Shown piece after piece: positions 50,395 through 58,705 of a DNA stretch of 64,000 nucleotides. The DNA is from Cellulosimicrobium funkei (GTDB lineage Bacteria; Actinomycetota; Actinomycetes; Actinomycetales; Cellulomonadaceae). The first letter of the stretch is position 1. Every line of letters begins with the position of its first letter. The notes under the pieces are model-generated. The model was given only the letters and a program-made list of their open reading frames with translations, was not told where the DNA came from and ran no database searches. A program made the translations under genes and the position numbers. Location of the stretch: the NCBI RefSeq assembly GCF_004519295.1, contig NZ_SOZH01000008.1:62001-126000 (forward strand), read 5' to 3'.

Positions 50395-52432
50395 CGTTCA
50401 CCACCCCGACCGTCTCGATGAGCGCGTTGCCCGCCGTCACCTCGGTGTACGACAGCACGGCGAGGTCGGGCACCTGCGTCGCGACGAGGCGCCGGACCGC
50501 CGCGCGCAGCGACGGCGCGCACACGAGGACGACGTCCTCGCCGGTGGCCCGGGCCTCCTGCACCCGCTCGCCCACGGACGAACGGAACGCGTCGAGGCGC
50601 GCCGGGTCCACGACGATCGCGGTGCCCTGGTCGCCGCCGGGCTGGCGGCCCGCGAGCATCGCCTGCTCTAGGGCGGGCGCGATCGTCACGACCCGGATCG
50701 TGCCGGCGACCGTGTGCCGGGCCGGGATCGCCGGTCCGAGCGCGGCGCGCGCCGCCTCGACGAGGTGCTCGGGGTCGGTCGAGCGCTTCGCGGCGAGCGC
50801 GAGCGCCTCGTAGATCCGGGGCAGGTCGTTGACGGCCACCTGCTCCTCGAGCAGCCCCTGCAGGACGCGCTGGACCTCCGCGAGCGACAGCAGAGCCGGC
50901 GTGAGCTCGTCGACGGCCGACGGGTTGGTCCGCTTGACCTCGTCGGTGAGCACGCGCACGTCCTCGCGGGACAGCAGCCGCGCCGCGTTCGCGGCGATGA
51001 GGGCGGACAGGTGCGTGACGAGAACGGAGACCCGGTCGATGACCGTGGCGCCCGCCATCTCGGCGCTGTGCCGCATCTCCACCGGGACCCACTTGCCGTC
51101 CATGCCGAACACCGGGTCGACCGTCGCCAGCCCGGGCAGCGCGGCGAGGTCGTCGCCGAGCGCGAGGACCTTGCCGGCCGGCGCCTGGCCGCGACCGGCC
51201 TCGACGCCGGCGATCCGCACCGCGTAGGTCGACGCCGGGAGCTCCAGGGAGTCGCGCGTGCGGACGGGGGGCACGACGACCCCGAGGTCGGTCGCGATCT
51301 TGCGCCGCAGGGCGCGGACCCGTCCGAGCAGGTCGTCGTGCGCGCCGGTGACCAGGTCGACGAGGTCGGGCGCGAGCAGGATCTCGAGCGCGTGCACGCG
51401 CATCTGCTCGAGGAGGTCCTCGGTGCCGTCGCTGCGCGTGCCCTCCTTCTCGATCTGCTCGGCCGCGGCGCGCGCCACCTCGGCCCGCCGCTGGCTCGCC
51501 TTGATCTGCTGGGCCGCGATGATCAGGCCCACCCCGAGCACGAGGAACGGCAGCTTCGGCATGCCCTCGATGAGGGCCATGGCGAACGCCGCGACGCCCG
51601 CGATGGCGAGCGCCTGCCGGGACTGGACGAGCTGGCTCGACGCCTGCGAGCCGACGTCGCCCTCGCCCGAGTTCGAGCGCGTGACGATCATGCCCGTGGC
51701 GACCGCCATGAGCAGCGCGGGGACCTGGGTGACCAGCCCGTCGCCCACCGTGAGGATGGAGTACGTGTCGACGGCCTCCATGGCCGGCATGCCGTGCATG
51801 ACGACGCCGATCACGATGCCGCCGAGCAGGTTGATGAGCGTGATGACGATGCCCGCGATGGCGTCGCCCTTGACGAACTTCGACGCGCCGTCCATCGCCC
51901 CGTAGAAGTCGGACTCCGCGGAGATCTCGGCGCGGCGGGCCCGCGCGTCCTGCTCGCTGATGAGCCCCGCGTTGAGGTCGGCGTCGATCGCCATCTGCTT
52001 GCCGGGCATCGCGTCGAGCGTGAAGCGCGCGCCGACCTCGGCCACGCGCTCGGCGCCCTTGGTGATCACGAGGAACTGGATGACGACGAGGATGAGGAAC
52101 ACGACCATGCCGATGACGAGGTTCCCGTCGACCACGATGTGGCCGAACGCGCCGATGACCTCGCCCGCGTAGCCGTCCCCGAGCACGAGCCGCGTCGAGG
52201 CGACGTTGAGGCCCAGCCGGAACAGCGTCGCGACGAGCAGCAGCGACGGGAACACCGAGAAGTCGAGCGGCTTCTTGACGAACATCGACGTCAGCAGGAT
52301 CACGAGCGACAGCAGGATGTTGACGATGATGAGCACGTCGAGCAGGGCCGCGGGGATCGGCACGACGAGCAGCAGGACGATGCCGACGACGCCGAGCGGC
52401 ACGGCGATCATGGCGAGGGATCGGTTCTTCAC
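50366..52432 (-). CDS. flhA: Flagellar type III export gate protein FlhA
   Basis: The largest export-gate protein; it forms a nonameric ring and couples proton flow to substrate export. The 688-residue product has eight predicted transmembrane helices (about 1-315), the highly conserved FLGLNVASTRLVL-like segment (FRLGLNVASTRLVLGDGYAG), the FHIPEP loop DAMPGKQMAIDADLNAGLISEQDARARR and a cytoplasmic domain (about 335-688). The GTG start at 52432 begins MKNRSLAMIAVPL. A 106-bp gap with a GCATAGG element precedes it, a likely new transcription start within the cluster. No hairpin is evident in that gap. Confidence 0.97.
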   Translation of the reverse strand: MKNRSLAMIAVPLGVVGIVLLLVVPIPAALLDVLIIVNILLSLVILLTSMFVKKPLDFSVFPSLLLVATLFRLGLNVASTRLVLGDGYAGEVIGAFGHIVVDGNLVIGMVVFLILVVIQFLVITKGAERVAEVGARFTLDAMPGKQMAIDADLNAGLISEQDARARRAEISAESDFYGAMDGASKFVKGDAIAGIVITLINLLGGIVIGVVMHGMPAMEAVDTYSILTVGDGLVTQVPALLMAVATGMIVTRSNSGEGDVGSQASSQLVQSRQALAIAGVAAFAMALIEGMPKLPFLVLGVGLIIAAQQIKASQRRAEVARAAAEQIEKEGTRSDGTEDLLEQMRVHALEILLAPDLVDLVTGAHDDLLGRVRALRRKIATDLGVVVPPVRTRDSLELPASTYAVRIAGVEAGRGQAPAGKVLALGDDLAALPGLATVDPVFGMDGKWVPVEMRHSAEMAGATVIDRVSVLVTHLSALIAANAARLLSREDVRVLTDEVKRTNPSAVDELTPALLSLAEVQRVLQGLLEEQVAVNDLPRIYEALALAAKRSTDPEHLVEAARAALGPAIPARHTVAGTIRVVTIAPALEQAMLAGRQPGGDQGTAIVVDPARLDAFRSSVGERVQEARATGEDVVLVCAPSLRAAVRRLVATQVPDLAVLSYTEVTAGNALIETVGVVNDAPAIAARG

Positions 52433-52485
52433 GCGGAACGCTGGTCCTTCCGGGTCCGGGGCGTCGGCGGCTGCTGACGCGACGT

Positions 52486-52492
52486 CCTATGC
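52486..52492 (-). promoter_or_regulatory. GCATAGG element upstream of flhA
   Basis: Minus-strand GCATAGG, 54 bp before the flhA start and within the largest gap of the fliM-csrA part of the cluster. A looser GCGCGCT lies 16 bp upstream of it. Confidence 0.45.
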
Positions 52493-52538
52493 AGGTCGTG
52501 GCCGCCGCAGCGCGCGCCGACGGCTCGGCCGGGCGGGG

Positions 52539-53669
52539 TCACGCGGCCCGCGCGTCGTCGGCGGGCCACTCGCCCGGCGCGATCGCCGGGCGGGCCATGC
52601 GGTGCGGGACGGACGAGGCCGCCGCGCCGCGGCGCGTGAGCGCCATGACGAACGCGAGGACGCGCGCGACGGCCATGTAGAGCTCGACGGGCACCTCCTG
52701 CCCGACGTCGCACGCCCGGTGCAGGGCGCGCGCGAGCGGGACGTCGCGGACCATCGGCACCCGCGACTCCTCGGCCTTCTCGCGGATGCGGGCGGCGACG
52801 TGGTCGGCACCCTTCGCGACGACGCGCGGCGCGGAGCGCCCGGGCTCGTAGCGCAGCGCGACGGCGACGTGGGTCGGGTTGACGACGACGACGTCCGCGT
52901 CGGCCACAGCGGCGATCATGCGGTTGCGCGTCATCGAGCGCGCCATCGACCGGCGCTGCGACTTCACGAGCGGGTCGCCGTCGGTGCTCTTGTTCTCGTC
53001 CTTGAGCTCCTTCTTGGTCATGCGCGTCTTCTTGCGGTTGCGTCGTGCCACGACGAGCACGTCGAACAGCGCGAGCGTGAGGCCCGCCGCCGTCGCCCAG
53101 ACCAGGAGCGAGCGCACGCCGGAGCCCGCCGCCTCGAGCAGCGACGCGATCGGCAGGCCGCCCGCGGCCAGGAGGACCGGCATGAGGGACTGGACGACCG
53201 CGTAGAGCACGACGCCGACGACCGTCGTCTTGAGCAGGGCCTTGGCGCCGTTCCACAGCGCCTGCGCCCCGAACATCCGCTTGAGCCCGCTCATCGGGTT
53301 GAACTGGTCGGCCTCGGGCCTCAGCCGCTTCAGGTGCAGGCCGCCCTGCGCGACCGACGCGAGCAGCACGGCGACGGCGATCGGCCCGAGGAGCGGCAGC
53401 ATGGTCGGCACCACGGAACCGAGCGCGTCCTGCGCGAGCTGGAGCGCGACCGCGGGCTCGGGGTTCTCGATCACGGTGCGCAGCGACAGCACCTGGTCGG
53501 TCGCGGCCCGTGCCGCGGCGCTCACGGTCAGCGGGATCACCGCACCGGCGATCCCGACCCCGACCCAGGCCGTGAGGTCCTGCGACTTGCCGAGCTGGCC
53601 CTTGGACCGGACCTCCTTCATCTTCCGGTCGGAGGCCTGCTCGGTCTTCTCCTCGGTGGAGTCGGCCAT
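52539..53669 (-). CDS. flhB: Flagellar export switch protein FlhB
   Basis: Substrate-specificity switch of the export apparatus. The 376-residue protein has four transmembrane segments (about 30-215), the conserved linker QFNPMSGLKRMF and a cytoplasmic autocleavage domain with the NPTH motif (VVVVNPTHVAVALRY), which is intact. The ATG shares one base with the fliR stop (TGATG). The roughly 30-residue tail after the core (RRGAAASSVPHRMARPA) is longer than in B. subtilis FlhB. The upstream reading frame belongs to other frames of fliR. Confidence 0.96.
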   Translation of the reverse strand: MADSTEEKTEQASDRKMKEVRSKGQLGKSQDLTAWVGVGIAGAVIPLTVSAAARAATDQVLSLRTVIENPEPAVALQLAQDALGSVVPTMLPLLGPIAVAVLLASVAQGGLHLKRLRPEADQFNPMSGLKRMFGAQALWNGAKALLKTTVVGVVLYAVVQSLMPVLLAAGGLPIASLLEAAGSGVRSLLVWATAAGLTLALFDVLVVARRNRKKTRMTKKELKDENKSTDGDPLVKSQRRSMARSMTRNRMIAAVADADVVVVNPTHVAVALRYEPGRSAPRVVAKGADHVAARIREKAEESRVPMVRDVPLARALHRACDVGQEVPVELYMAVARVLAFVMALTRRGAAASSVPHRMARPAIAPGEWPADDARAA

Positions 53670-54421
53670 CAGCCCACGCCGCCCATGCGCTCGACGGCCT
53701 CGGCCGTGAGCACCGAGACGACATGCGGGAGCGCGACGAGCACCGTCCCGACGAGCGCGAGCGTGAGGAAGATCTTCAGCGGGAAGCCCATCGCGAACGC
53801 GTTGAGCGCGGGGGCGACCCGGTTGACCAGGCCGAGCCCGGCGTCGGCCAGGAAGAGCACGACGACGATCGGGCCGGCGATCTGCAGCCCCGCCACGAAC
53901 GAGCCGGTGAGGGCCTCGACGAACGACGCCGCGGGGACGCCGGCCAGGCCGCCCACCGGGACGGCCTCGTACGAGCGGGCGAGGCCGAGCACCATCAGCT
54001 GGTACGCGTCGGAGACGAACATGAGCACGACCGCGAGGAGCGCGAAGAGTCGCGTGAACTGCGACCCGTTGACGTTCGTCTGGGGGTCGTACGCCATGCC
54101 GAGCGAGAACCCGCCGAACAGGTCGAGGTGGGCGCCGGCGGCGGTGATCGCCGAGAAGACGACCATGACGAGCGTCCCGAGCATCGCGCCCGTGACCGCC
54201 TCGGCGACGAGGTGCGCGAGGAACGTCGCGGTCCCGGTCGCCTCGTACCCGGGGGCGGCACGACCGGAGACCACGAGCCCGAGCGACACCGCGAGGATCG
54301 CGCGCACCTGGCGCGGGATGGCGTGGTGCGAGAACGGCGGCGCGATGGTCATGAACGCGGCCATGCGCACGCCCGCGAGCATCGTCGCCTGGAGCCACGC
54401 GAGGTCGATCTCGAGCTGCAC
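53669..54421 (-). CDS. fliR: Flagellar export protein FliR
   Basis: Export-gate membrane protein in the FliP5-FliQ4-FliR1 complex. The 250-residue product has about six to seven hydrophobic helices, with family features RMAAFMTIAPPFSHHAIPRQVRAILAVSLGLVV, FGGFSLGMAYDPQTNVNGSQFTRLFALLAVVLMF and LGLVNRVAPALNAFAMGFPLKIFLTLALVG. GTG start, six bp after the fliQ stop. Confidence 0.95.
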   Translation of the reverse strand: MQLEIDLAWLQATMLAGVRMAAFMTIAPPFSHHAIPRQVRAILAVSLGLVVSGRAAPGYEATGTATFLAHLVAEAVTGAMLGTLVMVVFSAITAAGAHLDLFGGFSLGMAYDPQTNVNGSQFTRLFALLAVVLMFVSDAYQLMVLGLARSYEAVPVGGLAGVPAASFVEALTGSFVAGLQIAGPIVVVLFLADAGLGLVNRVAPALNAFAMGFPLKIFLTLALVGTVLVALPHVVSVLTAEAVERMGGVG

Positions 54422-54427
54422 GGGACG

Positions 54428-54703
54428 TCAGCCCCCGTTCAGCAGCGACGGGATGAGGTCGAACATCTCGTGCGTGAACGTCACCATCTCGCCGATCATC
54501 CAGTTGCCGCACACGACGAGCGCGACGGCGACCGCGAGCGCCTTGGGGACGAACGAGAGCGTGATCTCCTGGATCTGCGTGACGGACTGCACGATCGAGA
54601 TGGCGAGGCCCACGACGAGCGACGTGACGAGCACGGGGGCCGCGAGCTTGGCGGCGAGGACGAGCGCCTGCGTGGCGACGTCGAGGACGGCGGCGGTCTC
54701 CAC
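54428..54703 (-). CDS. fliQ: Flagellar export protein FliQ
   Basis: A small two-helix component of the export gate, 91 residues: ALVLAAKLAAPVLVTSLVVGLAISIVQSVTQIQEITLSFVPKALAVAVALVVCGNWMIGEM is diagnostic. The GTG start (VETAAVLDVATQALVLAAKL) lies 2 bp after the fliP stop. Translation is probably coupled, as the ribosome site is weak (GGGATGGG). Confidence 0.95.
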   Translation of the reverse strand: METAAVLDVATQALVLAAKLAAPVLVTSLVVGLAISIVQSVTQIQEITLSFVPKALAVAVALVVCGNWMIGEMVTFTHEMFDLIPSLLNGG

Positions 54704-54705
54704 GG

Positions 54706-55548
54706 TCAACCCATCCCGTACGAGCCGATGAGCGACGTCGTGATGAGACCCCACCCGTCGACGAGGACGAAGAGCAGCAGCTTGAACGGCAGCGAGATCA
54801 TCGTGGGCGGCAGCATCATCATGCCCATGCTCATGAGGGCTGCGGCGACGACGAGGTCGATGACGAGGAACGGCACGAAGACGACGAACCCGATGATGAA
54901 CGCGGCGCGGAGCTCCGAGATGACGAACGCGGGGACGAGCGTCGTGAGGGGGACGTCGACGGGGGTCGCCGGGTTCTCGAGGTCGGCGGCGCGCGTCATG
55001 AGCGCGAGGTCCTCCTCGCGCGTGTGGGCGAGCATGAACTCGCGCAGCGGCACGGCGCCCGCGTCGAGCGCCTGGCTGAAGGTCGTGGTGCCGTCGAGGT
55101 AGGGCTGGACCGCGGCGTCGTTGATCTCGCCGAACACCGGCCACATGACGAACAGCGAGAGGAACAGCGCGAGCCCGGCGAGGACCATGTTGGGCGGCAC
55201 CGTGGCGGTGCCCAGCGCGTTCCGGGTCAGGGCGAGGACGACGAAGATCTTGGTGAACGACGTCATCATGAGCAGCAGCGTCGGCGCGAGCGACAGCAGC
55301 GTGATGCCGACCAGCGTCACGAGGGACGACGACGGCTCGCCGTTCGGCCCGTTGATCTCCACCGAGAGCGTGGACCCCGCGTCCTGCGGGTCGACCGGCT
55401 GGGTGGGCGGGGCCGGGTCGGTCGGGTCGACGACCGCGGCGCCCGCGTGGGGCGCGAGCAGGACGGTCGCGACGGCGACGAGGAGCAGGACCGCCCCGAC
55501 GAGCACCGCGAGGCGCAGCGCGCGGCGCGACGGGAGGGCGCGTGTCAC
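54706..55548 (-). CDS. fliP: Flagellar export protein FliP
   Basis: Core export-gate protein, 280 residues. It has a signal-like first helix (LRLAVLVGAVLLLVAVATVLLAPHAGA), a Pro/Asp-rich periplasmic linker and the FliP core: LSLAPTLLLMMTSFTKIFVVLALTRNALG, PNMVLAGLALFLSLFVMWPVF, VPAFVISELRAAFIIGFVVFVPFLVIDLVVAAALMSMGMMMLPP and LPFKLLLFVLVDGWGLI. The GTG start overlaps the fliO stop by 4 nt and follows AGGAGG. Confidence 0.96.
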   Translation of the reverse strand: MTRALPSRRALRLAVLVGAVLLLVAVATVLLAPHAGAAVVDPTDPAPPTQPVDPQDAGSTLSVEINGPNGEPSSSLVTLVGITLLSLAPTLLLMMTSFTKIFVVLALTRNALGTATVPPNMVLAGLALFLSLFVMWPVFGEINDAAVQPYLDGTTTFSQALDAGAVPLREFMLAHTREEDLALMTRAADLENPATPVDVPLTTLVPAFVISELRAAFIIGFVVFVPFLVIDLVVAAALMSMGMMMLPPTMISLPFKLLLFVLVDGWGLITTSLIGSYGMG

Positions 55549-56132
55549 CGGGCACCTCCTCGCACGACCCGCACGGCCTTGCGCCACGTGTCGGGCGCGA
55601 GGAAGGTGCGCAGGGCGCTCGTCGGCGCGGGCGGCGCGACGACGACGGCGGTCGTGAGGGCCCCGGCCCGAGGCCCCGAGACGGCCGGGGGCACGTCGGC
55701 GGGAACCGAGCCGGGCTCGCCGTTCCACGCCGAGGCGTCCCCGTTCGCGGCCGGCTGCGCGAGCCACAGCTCCGCCGCGGTGACGGCGTCGTCGAACGAC
55801 GGCTCGTCCGAGGTCGGGGCACCGGGCGTCGCGTCCGCGGCGGTGACCGTGGTGACCGCGGTGGGCGGGACGTCGGACGGCACGGATAACGGGCCGTCGA
55901 TGACGGTCACGGACGACTCCGTCACGCCGAGGAGGTACCGGCGGCCCCCGGCCTCGAGCAGGACCGCGGCGCTCTTCTGCGACAGCCCCTGGCGCGCGAC
56001 CACGGTCAGCTGCTCCTGGCGCCCGCGCGGCGCGGAGCGCGAGGTCTTGCTCGCGACGCGGTACGAGACCCACAGGAGCCCGAGCACGACCGCCAGCGAG
56101 AAGGCGACGCGCAGCACGGTGGTGACGTCCAT
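55545..56132 (-). CDS. fliO: Flagellar biosynthesis protein FliO
   Basis: Assists FliP assembly. The 195-residue product has one N-terminal transmembrane helix (VLRVAFSLAVVLGLLWVSYRVA) and the conserved FliO cytoplasmic core QEQLTVVARQGLSQKSAAVLLEAGGRRYLLGVTESSVTVID. A Pro/Ala/Asp-rich extension (about 95-160) and a C-terminal RTFLAPDTWRKAVRVVR make it longer than typical FliO (about 120 residues). Five bp after fliN. Confidence 0.88.
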   Translation of the reverse strand: MDVTTVLRVAFSLAVVLGLLWVSYRVASKTSRSAPRGRQEQLTVVARQGLSQKSAAVLLEAGGRRYLLGVTESSVTVIDGPLSVPSDVPPTAVTTVTAADATPGAPTSDEPSFDDAVTAAELWLAQPAANGDASAWNGEPGSVPADVPPAVSGPRAGALTTAVVVAPPAPTSALRTFLAPDTWRKAVRVVRGGAR

Positions 56133-56137
56133 GCCGG

Positions 56138-56842
56138 TCAGTCGTCCGCGTCGAGGATCTTGGTGATGCGCACCCCGTAGTCGCCGCCGTCGACGACCAC
56201 GACCTCGCCCTTGGCGATCGTGCGGCCGTTGAGCTGCACGTCCGCCGGCGCCCCGGCGGACCGGTCGAGCTCGACGACGGCGCCCGGCTCGAGGCTGAGC
56301 ACGTCCCGCACCGGCATCCGGGTGCGGCCCACGATGACGGAGAGGCGCATCTCGACGTTGGAGATGCGGGCGAGCCGGGCACCGGTCACGGCCTCGTCGG
56401 GCAGGCTCCGCAGCGCGCGGCGCGTGCGCACGACGAACCAGCCCGCCGTCGGGCCGTCGTCCGTGAAGAGCTCGAACACGACGGACTCCGGGTCCTCGAA
56501 GAGCGCGGTCGCGTCGGCGACGCGCACCTCCCCGAGCACGCCGACGCCGGTGGTCGACCCCGCGGCCTCCAGGGCGGGGCGCAGGACGTCGGTGACGTCG
56601 AGCGCCGCCTCCTGGGAGGCGTCGGCGAGCGTGTCCTGGTCGATGAGGGCGAGCGCGAGGTCGGTGCCGGAGTCCCCCACGTACGAGGCGACGACCGCCC
56701 GTGCGGCCTGCGGGCCGACGGGGGCGCCGCCGCGCAGGGCCGCGCGCAGCGGGGTGCTGGTCGGGACGAGCTCGACGAGCGCGTGGGCGGCGGCGGACGC
56801 GGCCTCGACGACGGACTGCTCGACCGGGGTGGCGGTGCTCAT
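56138..56842 (-). CDS. fliN: Flagellar motor switch protein FliN with N-terminal extension
   Basis: C-ring component. The 234-residue protein carries the SpoA/FliN beta domain at about 155-234 (NVEMRLSVIVGRTRMPVRDVLSLEPGAVVELDRSAGAPADVQLNGRTIAKGEVVVVDGGDYGVRITKIL). The preceding 150 residues are not part of minimal FliN; they include a CheC-like fragment (ALALIDQDTLADASQEAALDVTDVLRPALEAA) reminiscent of FliY. The CheC phosphatase D/S-x3-E-x2-N-x21-P signature is not evident, so phosphatase activity is doubtful. Three bp after fliM. Confidence 0.92.
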   Translation of the reverse strand: MSTATPVEQSVVEAASAAAHALVELVPTSTPLRAALRGGAPVGPQAARAVVASYVGDSGTDLALALIDQDTLADASQEAALDVTDVLRPALEAAGSTTGVGVLGEVRVADATALFEDPESVVFELFTDDGPTAGWFVVRTRRALRSLPDEAVTGARLARISNVEMRLSVIVGRTRMPVRDVLSLEPGAVVELDRSAGAPADVQLNGRTIAKGEVVVVDGGDYGVRITKILDADD

Positions 56843-56845
56843 GGG

Positions 56846-57745
56846 TCAGTTCTCCTCGGTGGTGACGATGCGGCAGGCGAGGCGGGAGCCGGACGAGCCG
56901 ACGGCGCCGCGGGCCAGGACGTGGCCGTCGACGATGACGTCGAGCGGGCGGGACTGGGCGTGGGGGACGTGCACGACGTCGCCGACGGCGAGGTCCAGCA
57001 CCTCGGTCGGCGTCATGGACGCGCCGGTGAGCTCGACGGTGACGTCGACGAGCGAGCGCGCGACGTGCTGGCGCGTGCGCCGGGTCGCGTCGGCGGGGTC
57101 GTCCGCCGGGTTGGCCTCGCCGAGGTGCGGGAGCAGCGCGACCGACGGCACGGCGAGGGTCGCCCGGCACGCGCGCTCGCCGACGCGGAGGTCGAGCTCG
57201 GCGACGATCATGAGCTCGGCGGTGGGGGCGGCCTGGGCGAACTGCGAGTTGTGCTGGATCGACGAGATCCGCAGGGGGTTCTCGAGCAGCCGGCCCATCG
57301 AGTGGCGCAGGTCGCGCAGCGTCTCGGTGAGCAGCGACGTCACGAGCGTGCGCTCGACGTCGGTGAACTTGCGGTCGACGACCGGGATGGACGGCCCGGC
57401 GCCGAGCATGTGGGCGATCCACGTGAGGGCGTCCGTGTGCGGGAACTGCAGGACGGCGCGCGGGCCGATCCCCTCGAGCTCGCACACGACGAACGTCGTC
57501 GTCACGGGCAGCTCGGCGACGTAGTCGTCGTAGGTGCGCATCGCGACCGCGGCGAGGTTGACCTGGCTCACGACCCGCACGCGGGCCGTGAGCTGCGTGC
57601 CCCACTGGCGCGCGAAGCTCTCGAACGCCATCTCGAGGATGCGGTGGTGCTCGCGGACGAGCGTCGTCGGGCGGCGGAAGTCGTAGACCTCGACCTTGCG
57701 GCTCGGTGCGGGCTGCTGGACCCGCTCGGGTGTCGTCGTGCTCAC
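56846..57745 (-). CDS. fliM: Flagellar motor switch protein FliM lacking the CheY-binding N-terminus
   Basis: Middle C-ring protein, 299 residues. The CheC-like middle domain (about 30-215, VEVYDFRRPTTLVREHHRILEMAFESFARQWGTQLTARVRV) and the C-terminal SpoA domain (about 225-290) are intact. The N-terminus is only VSTTTPERVQQPAPSRK before the first core strand: the L-S-Q-x-E-I-D-A-L-L CheY-P docking peptide found in enteric and Bacillus FliM is absent. The open frame extends only eight residues further upstream, so mis-starting does not explain it. GTG start after AGGAG. Confidence 0.92.
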   Translation of the reverse strand: MSTTTPERVQQPAPSRKVEVYDFRRPTTLVREHHRILEMAFESFARQWGTQLTARVRVVSQVNLAAVAMRTYDDYVAELPVTTTFVVCELEGIGPRAVLQFPHTDALTWIAHMLGAGPSIPVVDRKFTDVERTLVTSLLTETLRDLRHSMGRLLENPLRISSIQHNSQFAQAAPTAELMIVAELDLRVGERACRATLAVPSVALLPHLGEANPADDPADATRRTRQHVARSLVDVTVELTGASMTPTEVLDLAVGDVVHVPHAQSRPLDVIVDGHVLARGAVGSSGSRLACRIVTTEEN

Positions 57746-57752
57746 GACCGCT

Positions 57753-57759
57753 CCTATGC
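57753..57759 (-). promoter_or_regulatory. GCATAGG element upstream of fliM
   Basis: Minus-strand GCATAGG, 8 bp before the fliM start and partly overlapping its AGGAG site, with GCAGGCT exactly 16 bp upstream (57776-57782). If this is a -10, the fliM mRNA would be nearly leaderless. Confidence 0.4.
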
Positions 57760-57775
57760 GGGCGCGCACGACGCG

Positions 57776-57799
57776 AGCCTGCGCGACGTCGCGCAGGCT
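57776..57799 (-). terminator. 24-bp perfect palindrome after motB
   Basis: AGCCTGCGCGAC followed by its exact complement, with no loop, starts 12 bp beyond the motB stop. It can form a terminator cruciform for flbD-motA-motB and its left arm also supplies the GCAGGCT box before fliM. Confidence 0.6.
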
Positions 57800-57811
57800 C
57801 GACGGGCCGCG

Positions 57812-58705
57812 TCACTCCCCCGGAGCGCCCGCCTCCCCCGCCGTCTCGGCGGCCCGCGCGAGAGCCCGCGCGTCCGCCTCCGCGGCCGGGACGTCCGCCG
57901 CGCTGAGCTGCCCCGACAGCACCTGCGGGATGAGCGCGCGCACGGCCTCCGGCGCGGACGAGAGCACCATGATGTCGACGCGGCGGTTCGTCGCGAGCGC
58001 CTCGGGGCTCGTGCCCTCGGCGAGCGGACGCGCCGACCCGAAGCCCACCGCGGCGATCCGGTGCTCGGCGAGACCGTCCTGCTCGACGAGGTGGCGCAGC
58101 ACGGCGGTGGCGCGCGACGACGACAGCTCCCAGTTCGACGGGAAGACCGACGTCACGGTCGAGGTGTAGTCCGCGTTGCCCTCGATGCGGATCTCGTGCG
58201 CGGTCGGCGCGAGCGCCGGGCCCACGACGTCGAGCACCGCCCGCGCCTCCTGCGTGAGGTCCGCGCTCCCGGGCGAGAAGAACGTGTCCGCGGACACGAG
58301 CCGCACGGTCAGCCCGCGCTCGTCGATGTCGAACCGGACCGTGTCGGACCGCCCGTGCGCGGCGAGGTCGCGGGCCATCGCGTCGCGCAGCGCCGAGAGA
58401 TCCGACACCTCGTCGAGCGCGCGCTCGAGGTCCGTCTCGACGTCGACCGGCTCCTCCGCCGGGTTCTCCACGACCTCCTCGACGACCGCGGCGTCCTCGA
58501 CGTTGCCGAAGCCCTCCGCGAGCGAGGACTTCAGCTCCTGGTACTTGCCCTGGTCGACCGAGCTGATGGCGAACAGGACGATGAACAGGCACATGAGCAC
58601 GGTCACCATGTCCATGTACGACACCATCCAGCGGCCGGAGCCGCCCGTGTCGTGCCCGCCACCGCCGCCCCCGCCGCCGTGGCCGCCCCTGCGACGCCGC
58701 GCCAT
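57812..58705 (-). CDS. motB: Flagellar stator protein MotB
   Basis: Peptidoglycan-binding stator subunit, 297 residues. The cytoplasmic start is Arg-rich then a His/Gly run (GGHGGGGGGGGHDTGG). The single transmembrane helix has the proton-carrying Asp (SYMDMVTVLMCLFIVLFAISSVD). An acidic plug/linker (about 60-110) and an OmpA-like domain (about 130-255, IRIEGNADYTSTVTSVFPSNWELSSSRATAVLRHLVEQDGL) follow, then an Ala/Glu-rich tail of about 40 residues. The ATG overlaps the motA stop (TGATG). Confidence 0.95.
   Translation of the reverse strand: MARRRRGGHGGGGGGGGHDTGGSGRWMVSYMDMVTVLMCLFIVLFAISSVDQGKYQELKSSLAEGFGNVEDAAVVEEVVENPAEEPVDVETDLERALDEVSDLSALRDAMARDLAAHGRSDTVRFDIDERGLTVRLVSADTFFSPGSADLTQEARAVLDVVGPALAPTAHEIRIEGNADYTSTVTSVFPSNWELSSSRATAVLRHLVEQDGLAEHRIAAVGFGSARPLAEGTSPEALATNRRVDIMVLSSAPEAVRALIPQVLSGQLSAADVPAAEADARALARAAETAGEAGAPGE

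Noticed and set aside
49543-51092. Minus-strand 496-residue frame (49602-51092) covering flhF and the end of flhA
   Set aside because: An out-of-frame shadow; the FlhF N-domain and FlhA C-terminus are clear in other frames.
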